Below the pieces are notes generated by a model, which saw nothing but the letters and a program-made list of their open reading frames with translations, did no database searches and was not told where the DNA came from. Below, in pieces: positions 37,100 through 46,714 of a stretch of DNA of 64,000 nucleotides. The stretch is from Poa pratensis (taxonomy: Eukaryota > Streptophyta > Magnoliopsida > Poales > Poaceae). A program made the translations under genes and the position numbers. The stretch covers positions 75,071,862 to 75,135,861 of the forward strand of contig CAMZMU010000117.1 of assembly GCA_947311845.1 (NCBI GenBank), read 5' to 3'. Numbering within the stretch: the stretch's first letter is position 1; every line of letters starts with the position of its first letter.

Positions 37100-37153
37100 G
37101 GATTCGACCCTGCATCTCCCAGCGTGAGCACAAGGTGCAAAGCCACTGGGCTA
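37100..37153 (-). other. tRNA-like Pol III box pair in the hAT end
   Basis: On the minus strand tagcccagtgg (37153-37143) matches an A box and gggtcgaatcc (37110-37100) matches a B box, with 43 bp between their starts, the spacing of a tRNA gene. The surrounding bases fold only poorly into a full tRNA and no acceptor stem is clear. It may be a tRNA-derived fragment picked up by the transposon. Confidence 0.45.
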
Positions 37154-37998
37154 TGACTCTGCTCGTGCTATAACATGTATCTGGCGGATGAAGATATTCA
37201 TATTGTGTGTGTGCTTCAGACATTGCGAAACAGAAGGTGTGCTTCAGACATTGCGTAACAGAAGGCATGTACTGAAGATTTCCAGCGAATTTTGACTCAC
37301 TAACCATACAAATTCAACACCAAATCATTCAAATCTAATTCTAAGGAATTAACTACATGAAATTGAAACATAAATGAACCCATTTTAATAGAAAAAACTT
37401 GATAATTACAACACATTATATACCTCAGTTTTTTTACAACTCACAACATACAGAGAAGTAGAGAACCACCCAGAACATGTAACGGTACGGAGAAAAATTC
37501 CAGAAAACAGAAGGCACACAAGACATGTATTCCATGTACAGAGAGAATTCCAACGTGTGCATATGGTGCATTCTTTCACAACTCACAACATAAAAAAAAC
37601 ACAATACATAACAATAAGTTCATAACAATTTCATAACCGTCAATTACAACAAGTTCACAAATCACAACAAGTTCACAAATCGATAAGGTTACAATATAAG
37701 TCTCAAGTTTTCAACACAGAGATAGAAGTAGAACAAGTTCAAAAGCACAAGTTCCAACTCAATAGGACAAGTCCAAAATATAGCAACCTCCATCTTCAAT
37801 ACCCAAGCAACATCAACATGACATGAGAGTCTACAATAGAGAAAGAGAGAAAAAGTTAGGTGCATGTTTTGCTCATATCACATAGTTGACAATGAAAGTT
37901 AGCAATGCATCATTTACCATTAGTTGCTTCAACATGACATGAGAGTCTACAATAGAGAAAGAAAGAAAGAATATATATTTACCATTAGTTGCTATTCA

Positions 37999-40259
37999 TC
38001 ACATTTTTAGAGTCTCAAGTTTCAACAAGATGGTATCCACATCTTCCTCCGCATCCTTCTCCTAAATATGAGAAAGTTAGCCATGCATTTTACATTATAT
38101 GACAATGAAACAAGATAGTTGACAATGTGAGAAGGAGATGAGAAACATACTATCACATTCAAGTCACTATGCGCGCCCTTGATATAGCTTGCACCACACA
38201 CCAAAGCTTCCACCATAACCGGTTTTAGAGAACTTCTATAGTCATCTAAAACCCTTCCACCGGTGCTAAAAGTTGATTCCGAAGACACGGAACTAGCCGG
38301 AATAGTCAAGAACCGTCTTGCCATCATTGCCAACACCGGGTACCTAAGTGAATTCACTTTCCACCAATTAAGCAAGTCAAAGTGGGGATCATTGTCTTCA
38401 GCGGCATCATCTAGGTAATTTCTCAATTCACTCTTTGATGATTTTGGTGTTGCGTTGGATCGCCAAGCTTGGTATTTGGCATTCGATGCAGGCATTGAAC
38501 TATTTGCCACAAAAGACTTGGTTGATGATGGGGCACATTTTTCAGATTGCTTCTTTTGATTATCAAACTTCTCAAACAAAGTGTACAGCTCACTACTCAC
38601 TGTCTCAGTTTCCTTTCTAGCCCTCTCCACATCATAGAACTCCTCAAAGGCCCACTCTATATACATCAACTTGTACCTTGGATCTAGGATAGTAGCAAGC
38701 ACCATGACATTGTTCTTTTCTTCCCAATACTTGTTGAACTTCTCCATCATCGCTTTTCCCATTTTCCTATAGAGTTCATTCTTGTGTTTCATGGCTTCCA
38801 CCAATGAAATTTTAATACTCACAATATGGGGGTAGAATATGTTCGCCGTGGGATACAATGAGCCTGAAAACGCCGTAGTCACTTGAGACAAAGAGTAGAG
38901 AATTGGCTTAATAATGCCAAACATTTTCCATTCATCCCCACTTGGCAGCCACTTGTAGTTCGGATCAGTTTTGCCATACTCTTTTAGTGCCACTTTGTAT
39001 GGAAGCCCGGTTTCTATCATTCTGTAAGTTGAACTCCACCTTGTACAAATATCTAGTGTCAAGTGAGCACCTACTTCGAGATCCAAATCTCGACAAATCC
39101 CAAGAAACCCATGCATGCGAGAAGTAGACTTCTTGAAGTACTTCACCGTCTCCCTTAAGTTTGATGACAAAATGTTCATACATGCTGTCCCATCTTGCAC
39201 CACCAAGTTGATGATATGTGCACAACACCGAACATGGAAATACATTTCTTCATAATTTGGGTAATTTCGAAACTCAAACTTTGCCTTCAAATCATTAACA
39301 GCCACATCATTATTAGATGCATTGTCTAGTGTGATGGATATAACCTTGTTCTCTATCTTCCATTCTCTCACACAATCCCAGAGAGCATCCGCAATGACAT
39401 GTCCACTATGTGGTGGGTCCAACTCCATGAAAGCAAGCACACGGGTTTGCATAATCCAATCAGCATCTATATAGTGTGCCACCACACACATATAAGATAA
39501 AGTCTGGTTGCTAGTCCACAAATCTGTAGTGAGACTAATGTACTCCACATCTTTGAGTGCTAATTTAAGCACCTCCTTTGCTTTCTTGTAAACCCTCAAG
39601 CACTCGGCTCGGATTGCCATTCGGCCAATGGATTCATAGAGTGGATTCAAGTACTTCATCACAATGTTGAACCACTCATGCTCAACCATCCTGAAAGAGT
39701 ACTCATGAACCATTATCATCTTAGCAATGAGCTCCTTAATGATCACTTGTTCAAACCCAACATCTCCCACAGGGGCATTTGGACTAGTATTGATTGCCTT
39801 GAACGAAAGACGTTTCTGGATCTTTACCCTCTCAATTTTCCTTAAGCGGTGCTTGCATCTTTTCCAATGCCTATTAAGGGTTGAGGTGCTTGAACCTTGT
39901 TTGTACGCATATAATTTAGTGCAATGGGTGCACCTTGCCATTAACACCTTAGGCCCTTCTGGATCTTCTTTTGTGTGCACCAACTCCTTCACAAAATGCT
40001 CCCAAGCAGGGGAATTCTCAATGCATTCTTTTGGGCCCTCCTGGATCTTTTGTTTCTTCTTTGATTTGGCACTAACTCTATCTTCTCCCGAACTAATTTC
40101 CAATGTTTCTTTGCCTAGAATACCATCCTCGGACATGCTGTCATTAAGGTCATAAGAGTTCTCATCATCATCGGGCAAATACATGTCATCTTTTTCTGCC
40201 CCTTCCGCATCTTGTTCCTCCTCATCAAGATCTTGGTTCCCTTCCTCCTCAACATCCAT
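37999..40259 (-). CDS. hAT transposase with BED zinc finger (RICESLEEPER/Ac type)
   Basis: Two exons: 38151-40259 (703 codons) and 37999-38061 (20 codons and stop), with donor ata|gtatgt and acceptor atttag. The start is the ATG at 40259, directly behind an acceptor-like gtag. Domains: acidic N-terminus with DDDEN stretches, KSKKKQK nuclear signal, BED finger around residues 85-137 (CTHC and HWKRCKH), the catalytic RNase H-like core with LTTDLWTSN and ITLDNASNND, CCAHIINLVV, and the C-terminal dimerisation domain with DLLNWWKVNSLRYPVLAMMA and SSESTFSTGGRVLDDYR. About 723 residues without stop or frameshift, so possibly still able to mobilise itself and related short elements. Acts in the nucleus on the element's ends. 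Confidence 0.93.
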
Positions 40260-40274
40260 CTCTTCTTCCTACAT

Positions 40275-40590
40275 ACATTTGCATTCAAACAACATAAATA
40301 AATTTCGTTCGGCAAATTTGCATTCAACTAAAGTATAGCTAATTTATTTATAGCTACATCCTCCTGCTGCAAGTATAGCTACATTTGCATTCAAACAGCA
40401 TAAATAAATTTCGTTCGGCAAATTTGCATTCAACTAAAGTATAGCTAATTTATTTATAGCTACATCCTCCTGCTGCAAGTATAGCTACATTTGCATTCAA
40501 ACAGCATAAATAAATTTCGTTCGGCACATTTGCATTCTAACAACATAAATAAATTTGCATTCAACCAAAATATAGCTACACTTTTTTAAT
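40275..40590. repeat. 106-bp minisatellite upstream of the transposase
   Basis: acatttgcattcaaacaac blocks start at 40275, 40381 and 40487; the first two units are almost identical and the third is partial. A related 47-bp block (ttctaacaacataaataaat and following) is at 40532-40581 and again at 43328-43376 on the far side of the Helitron. Confidence 0.8.
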
Positions 40591-40594
40591 ACTA

Positions 40595-42812
40595 CTAGGT
40601 AAAATGGCGCGGCGGCACGCCGCACCCGTGTGGTTTTATTGATGTAGTTCATTTTAATTTTCTGTAATTTTTGTAAGGATGGAAAATAGTCATATACATT
40701 TGAATATTCTGTAGTTGGTAGAAGTGTGGAAATACTCATATACGTTAAATTCTCCAAAAGAATAAACACATTGTGAATTAGGGGGAAGTTTTGGCATTTT
40801 AAGTATGGTTAAAAATTGTTCAATTTTGTTGTGTCAAATAAAAATGGTTAATTTTTTCGACCATTCGTGAATTCGGTATAAATAAGTAGGATTTATTTTT
40901 AAAAACATTTTGATATGTTCAACATATTTTTCCCGTGGATAATGAATTAGTTATAATTTTTTTGGAAATTAATCTAAAATTCTGCGGTATTACTGTTATT
41001 TTTCGTCGGTGAATTAGTTCACTTGGGAAATAAATTGAGAAAATAATATTGCAGTGCAATATGAAATATATAGGTTGTTAACAATAATGTTAATGAATTT
41101 AGTTTTGGAAAAGTTATTTGGTGGTGCTTTTACTGAAATTAGTTTGTAATATCTGGAGAACGCAAGGACCTTTGCGCAAAAGAACCACGTATTTTTATTT
41201 CGTGAGGCAGATTTATATTTTTTTTGGAAAACGTGTGGGCTTTTCTGTAAAAAGTGGCGAGCGATGCTTTTTTCAAAAAAGTTTTATTCCAGTGGGACGA
41301 TTTATATTTTTTTGGTCGGGAGGCCGATTTATAATTTTTAGGAAAACGCGAGGGCTTTTCTGCAAAAAGTGGCGTGCGGGGACTTTTTTGTAGAAAGTTT
41401 TATTCCGAGGGCCGATTTATATAGGGTGATATATATCTACTTGTGAAATGAAAATTCAAACAGATGACGGAGTGCGACGAATTGGACAAAATTTGTCAAA
41501 TATTTGTGCGAATCTAGATCTGAAATTAAGGAGCTAGACTCGACCAAACTCGAAACCGATCACGGGAATGGAACCTACTCATCGGCGCGCATATATTTCA
41601 TGTATATAATTTTCGGAGAATGCGAAGGTTTTTTGTGTGTGCCAAAAAAAAAAAGACCACTGTAGCGTGCTACAGTAACACTCTAGCTACTGTTACACTG
41701 TAGCACGCTACAGTGCTGCGGATCCTTCACGCCTTTCTGTAATTTTTGTAAGGATGGAAAATAGTCATATACATTTGAATATTCTGTAGCTGGTAGAAGT
41801 GTGGAAATACTCATATACGTTAAATTCTCCAAAAGAATAAACACATTGTGAATTAGGTGGAAGTTTTGGCATTTTAAGTATGGTTAAAAATTGTTCAATT
41901 TTGTTGTGTCAAATAAAAATGGTTAATTTTTTCGACCATTCGTGAATTCGGTATAAATAAGTAGGATTTATTTTTAAAAACATTTTGATATGTTCAACAT
42001 ATTTTTCCCGTGGATAATGATTTAGTTATAATTTTTTTGGAAATTAATCTAAAATTCTGCGGTATTACTGTTATTTTTCGTCGGTGAATTAGTTCACTTG
42101 GGAAATAAATTGAGAAAATAATATTGCAGTGCAATATGAAATATATAGGTTGTTAACAATAATGTTAATGAATTTAGTTTTGGAAAAGTTATTTGGTGGT
42201 GCTTTTACTGAAATTAGTTTGTAATATCTGGAGAACGCAAGGACCTTTGCGTAAAAGAACCACGTATTTTTATTTCGTGAGGCAGATTTATATTTTTTTT
42301 GGAAAACGTGTGGGCTTTTCTGTAAAAAGTGGCGAGCGATGCTTTTTTCAAAAAAGTTTTATTCCAGTGGGACGATTTATATTTTTTTGGTCGGGAGGCC
42401 GATTTATAATTTTTAGGAAAACGCGAGGGCTTTTCTGCAAAAAGTGGCGTGCGGGGACTTTTTTGCAGAAAGTTTTATTCCGAGGGCCGATTTATATAGG
42501 GTGATATATATCTACTTGTGAAATGAAAATTCAAATAGATGACGAAGTGCGACGAATTGGACAAAATTTGTCAAATATTTGTGCGAATCTAGATCTGAAA
42601 TTAAGGAGCTAGACTTGACCAAACTCGAAACCGATCACGGGAATGGAACCTACTCATCGGCGCGCATATATTTCATGTATATAATTTTCGGAGAATGCGA
42701 AGGTTTTTTGTGTGCAAAAAAAAAAAGAAGACCACTGTAGCGTGCTACAGTAACACTCTAGCTACTGGTACACTGTAGCACGCATCCTTCACGCCTTTAT
42801 ATATAGTTAGGA
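40595..42812 (-). mobile_element. Non-autonomous Helitron inside the hAT element
   Basis: On the minus strand the element begins tcctaactatatataaaggc at 42812 and ends in ctag at 40595. It is inserted between host A and T. A hairpin (gcggc/gccgc, 40609-40623) lies about ten bases before the CTAG end. TC...CTRR ends, 3' hairpin and AT target are the Helitron hallmarks. No Rep/helicase is encoded. The interior is a tandem duplication (next entry). Confidence 0.75.
40661..42797. repeat. 1,075-bp tandem duplication filling the Helitron
   Basis: Unit A 40661-41735 and unit B 41736-42797 match almost base for base, including a 91-codon open frame at 41118 and 42193. Each unit ends in a near-perfect palindrome built from actgtagcgtgctacagt (41659-41714 in unit A; partly lost in unit B). 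I see no sign that the short frames are genes. Confidence 0.9.
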
Positions 42813-43309
42813 TGTTCTCTTCTTTCCGATCGGTGTGGAATCAGATTGATATCTCATATTACACCTGGCATTTTTCTCCTCAGCTTTTGGGCTGATCGTC
42901 AAGATACAAACGTGCTACAGTTTTAGTATTATAAATGAAACGGATTACTGAGGATGAAAAGGTCCTAGATAAACCATTCGATATTACAGTAATCAGTACA
43001 TAGGCAGTTCAGGGCTATAAACAAGCTAAGAAAGCTCCCATGAAGGTACTCAAATGATTTAACCTTGAACCTCCTTTTTTTTCTTGCTTGGCAATCCATT
43101 ATGCCTTACATGACAAATCTCGCATGAATTAATGTATTGCATTGCTTTGATCCTAATATGCTCATTATGTTTGAGCCGATTTGATGCATGCAGCAAGGTC
43201 ATATAGTCAGGCAAGAGTGTTCTGTAGATTAGTGAATTTCGTGGACTCGCAGTTTGCACATGCAATTCAAATGTGTTCCCAGACCCAGGATGTTTCCTTC
43301 AGCTTCTGA

Positions 43310-43687
43310 TTATTCTTTGCATTCGTGGATTCTAACAACATAAATAAATTTGCATTCAACCAAAATATAGCTACACTTGCATCCAACTAAAATATAGCTA
43401 CATTTTGCATCAATTGACAAGTCTCTCACCACCGTTGCCGATGTCGATGCATCAAGGAGCTTGATGGCGGGGTTGGCTCTTTTGAAATGTGAGGCAGGGA
43501 GACGACGAGGCGGAGGGGGTTTCGCCGACGCCTTAGCCGAGATGGAGCTGCCACTCCGTGGACGTGGACGTTGGAGGGGTTTCTTCTTCCCCCCAACCAA
43601 TGGCGATGGAGGTCCTGGCTTTTCCATCACAATGGAAACTGGCAGCGTCTTGTCCTTCTTCTTCTTATCCCCGGCCATGGCGTCCAT
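43310..43687 (-). CDS. Lys/Pro-rich ORF near the hAT 5' end
   Basis: ATG at 43687, 125 codons. The first 95 residues are basic and Pro-rich (GDKKKKDKTLPVSIV, PLQRPRPRSGSSISAKA, PPPPRRLPASHFKRANP). The tail reads through the minisatellite as CSYILVECKFIYVV. It is on the transposase strand and about 3 kb upstream, so it may be an upstream transposase exon or a captured gene piece separated by the Helitron. No domain recognised. Confidence 0.35.
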   Translation of the reverse strand: MDAMAGDKKKKDKTLPVSIVMEKPGPPSPLVGGKKKPLQRPRPRSGSSISAKASAKPPPPRRLPASHFKRANPAIKLLDASTSATVVRDLSIDAKCSYILVGCKCSYILVECKFIYVVRIHECKE

Positions 43688-44507
43688 GGAGCAGAGCGGC
43701 CGGGACGGAGGCGGAGGCGGAGCAGAGGTGAGCGGCCGGGGCCCGGGGGAGCAACCTGGACGGAGCAGAGGACGGAGCAGAGAGGCCGGAGCGGAGCAGG
43801 AGACGGAGCTAGAGGAGAGTGGTGGCGTGTGCGCGGGGCGCGACTAGCGGCGGCGACGGCGCATCTGGTTCGGCAATGGCGGCTAACGGGTCGATGTCGG
43901 GACGAGAGTGAGACGAACGAGAAGGAGCAGCTGACCTAACGGGCTTCTTTCGTTCCTCTCTGGGCTGAACAGAAATTCTATTTGTAAAAAAACACACGAG
44001 CTTTTCGGGCTGGACCGAGCCGAGCCAGGCTCGGCCCGAGGTCTCCGCGGTCCAGCTTGACCAGCTCGGCTCGGTCCAATTTTCTGGCGGGCCGAGCCTA
44101 GGTCGGGGCGAGCCTCGAAAGCTCGGGCCGAGCCCAATAGCTCGGTCCTGGCGTCCAGCCAGACCTACAGGATGTGCATGCGGCCAATAAACAGCTGCCA
44201 CCTATGGTCATATTTAAATACGTAGATATGTATTTCACTCGTATTCTAATTATAAGTAATATATTATATCAAGAAAATTCTTTTTATTAATAAATCTCAA
44301 AATATTTTTTCAATGGATTTCCACGATTTTTTTAAACAAATATTTCAAAAGTTCACTTTTCTAGTTATTTTTCTTATTATTTTCAGCGATATGTTATTTT
44401 TATGAAAAAGTTCAGAAATTTCAAAATTTGTCATTGAAATTTCAGTTATTTCAGAAACATTCCATACAGATTGCACTGTCTGCTGATTCGGAATTCAGAA
44501 TTCAGAA

Positions 44508-45790
44508 GAGCGGGAGCGGAAGCGGAGGAGGAGATGAAAACGAATCGGGCAAGCGACAAGGAACGCTGTCCAAGCTAGGCCTCACCTCGCTTGGGATTTC
44601 CGCTCTCCGGCCACGACACCGCCGATGGGTCGCCGCCAACCAAGTTGTTGCATTCCTATTCGAGTCGGACTTGACTTGGAGAGGCTCCATCCGAGAACTT
44701 GTACCGGCAGGCCCTTCGCCGTTCGAATCCGAGACTCTTCTCAGCAGCGTCAGTTGCACGCGGCATTAATTTGCTAATTGGTGGTTTGGCGCTCTGCTTG
44801 CATGGCCGGTCTCCGAGTTCGAGACAACGTCCGACCCCAACTCTGAGGAGTGGCAATCAATATATACGCACCCAATTCATCCTCACAGCCCATCAGATCA
44901 TCCATCACTTTGCTCCGAGCCAAAGCGCGCATCTCTCTCTTCCCAGCGCGCTTGTGAACCAAGAAGATCCTCGATGGCGTCCGTCGAGCGAGCAATGGCC
45001 AAGGCTGCCGCGGCGCTTCTCCGGGTCTGCTCCCGACGCCGCCGAGGAGCACGGTCGCCCCGTGCCTCATCAACCTGCCATCTTCGTTCGCCTCCAAGCC
45101 CAAGCAAGGTCGCGCTGACTCTGTCGAGAGGTGGGACGCGCACAAGAAACCAAGAAGCCCGGCGTCGTCGTGCGGCAGCTCGAGTCCTGGGCGTGCATCA
45201 TCCTGCGAGCGCTGGGACATAAACAAGAAGATCGCCGGCAGCAGAAGCAGCACGTCGTCGTCATCTTCGTCGAGCCAGGGAAGCAGCCGCACGTCGTCGT
45301 CATCGTCGTCGAGCCGGGGAAGCAGCAGCAAGTTGTGCGACAAGTGGGACAGCAGCAAGCGGCCGCCCAGCCGCGCATCCTCCACCGATCTCTGGGACAC
45401 GCAGAAGGCTCGCTCGGCACTGGCCGACGCCCGGAGCCGGACGGACGAGCAGGAGGACAAGATAACGAGGATTGTTCCGACGGTGCCGCGCATGGATTCC
45501 GTGTTCTCTGGATCGAGCTTCTTCGCCTCGCCAGAGCCGAGCATGCTTCCCATGCCAACCTTCTTCCTCTCGCGGGGCTCTGGCATGATGTCTGTGCCCG
45601 CACACTAGGTACTACTAGTTTGCAGCTAGTAGATTGTAATATGACAATGTTTGATTCATCGAGTTGTACGTGGCTGTCAAAGCTTCAGAGTTCTTTTGTC
45701 TGAATTCTGATCACGGGATTGAAGTTGTAAATTCCGTATGTACTTGTTGAGTTTGTAACCTCAGTTAGTTTTGATTATTGTGATTGTTGG
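44508..45790 (+). repeat. Duplicate of 34192-35540 (serine-rich gene block)
   Basis: The homology runs from the leader (gatgaaaacgaatcgg, tccaagctaggcctcacctc) through the gene to the 3' flank. The left boundary of the block in the first copy lies in the leader of the F-box fragment. Confidence 0.85.
44974..45608 (+). pseudogene. Second copy of the serine-rich WD-repeat gene, frameshifted
   Basis: Starts MASVERAMAKAAAALL like the gene at 34679. A C is then missing near 45020 (cttctccggg against cttctcccggg), which shifts the frame and ends it at 45222. The remainder is conserved in the original frame to TAG at 45606: three of four WD repeats are clear (ERWDAHKK, ERWDINKK, DKWDSSKR), the fourth reads DLWDTQK, and SPEPSMLPMPTFF is unchanged. 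Conservation behind the lesion suggests recent loss or a sequencing error. Confidence 0.8.
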
Positions 45791-46369
45791 CGTTGCTGAG
45801 TTAACACCATGTCATCATTCAAACCTGTAAACGTTGCTTAGTTTTTTCAGTTTGATTTGGGGCTGAGGTCAATTGCATAGGCCATGCCTCTGAACTGTAC
45901 TGCATCTTGGTGTAGCAGGCAAGTAGAGGGATGGGTGCTTCGTGTAAACAAGGGGAGCTGATGAAGAGATGAGAAGCTCACTCTAAGGAGTGCCGATTGT
46001 GGTGGTCTCCATGTAAACCTCCCCAGCTTCGACTGGATGAGTAGCTACTCAGTGCATAGATAACAAGGAAGGCAACCCCATTGCGTAGGGGGTCTGAACC
46101 CATCTGTGCGTCTCCTCTGTTCTATTTCTCTGTTCATGTTCTTTGTGCACATCCAGTGTTCGACGAATTTCTGATCCTTCCTGTGTGTGTATTTGAGTTC
46201 CAGAGTGTCCACCGTGATAACAAGGAACTTGGTGTTCTTACAAACGTTTGTGATGTTGGTACTTAAGAGAAGTTTGACACCCATGTACATAGTAGTATTG
46301 TTTTTTGTTTGTGGCATTTTTTTATTTCCCTATGTATTTTGAACTTGACTTCAAAACCTCCAGGCTCGG
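45791..46369. other. Spacer, unrecognised
   Basis: No gene or repeat that I can support; short open frames only. Confidence 0.3.
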
Positions 46370-46480
46370 CTAACTAAGCACTTAGTGATGTGGGGTGATG
46401 GCCACCTAGCTCAAGCAGGCAGTGCAGTTTTCATTAAAGCAGTGGCACAAGCATTACCGACATATATCATGACGGAACAA
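46370..46480 (+). mobile_element. LINE reverse-transcriptase fragment
   Basis: Encodes a short piece ending AVFIKAVAQALPTYIMT, which matches the ...KEILIKAVAQAIPTYSMS... block behind the reverse transcriptase of plant L1-type LINEs (compare IKSVAQAIPTFSMS in the element at 51493). About 110 bp, isolated, no tail seen. Confidence 0.55.
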
Positions 46481-46490
46481 GGTTTACAAT

Positions 46491-46695
46491 GGTATATCAT
46501 TGTAAATCACCAATCCAAACCGAGTTATCACTGTCCCCTGTCAACATACCATGTTCCGAGAATGAGAGGGAGAAAAAGGGACATCCCCTGAGTCTGCATT
46601 ATTCGATGAACACCTGTAAGACAAGTTTCCAAATGTAGGGAGTTCTCTTCTGTGATACGATGGTACATTTAGGGGAGTACGATGTTCTGCTAGCT
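46491..46695 (-). other. Probable 3' UTR of mL53, partner of 33750-33920
   Basis: Lies directly downstream of the mL53 stop codon and matches the segment next to the F-box fragment. Confidence 0.5.
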
Positions 46696-46714
46696 AACCA
46701 CACCTACGACTGGA

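Larger units (their letters stand above)
36907..44163 (-). mobile_element. 7.26-kb hAT transposon with transposase gene
   Basis: Perfect 13-bp termini tctggctggacgc and gcgtccagccaga with a perfect 8-bp duplication cctacagg at 36899-36906 and 44164-44171. Both subterminal regions (36907-37075 and 43980-44163) are packed with gagcc/gctcgg motifs in both orientations, as expected of transposase-binding arrays. The element carries a transposase gene (-), a 106-bp minisatellite, a Helitron at 40595-42812 and an upstream ORF at 43310-43687. Since hAT termini usually begin with CA or TA, the exact ends could shift by a base or two. Confidence 0.88.

Noticed and set aside
41659..41714. Palindrome considered as a rho-type terminator or CRISPR-like repeat
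   Set aside because: Plant nuclear context and only two copies, both within the Helitron duplication.
41118..42504. Two identical 91-103-codon frames
   Set aside because: Identity is explained by the tandem duplication in the Helitron; the Phe/Lys-rich sequence has no start context or family likeness.
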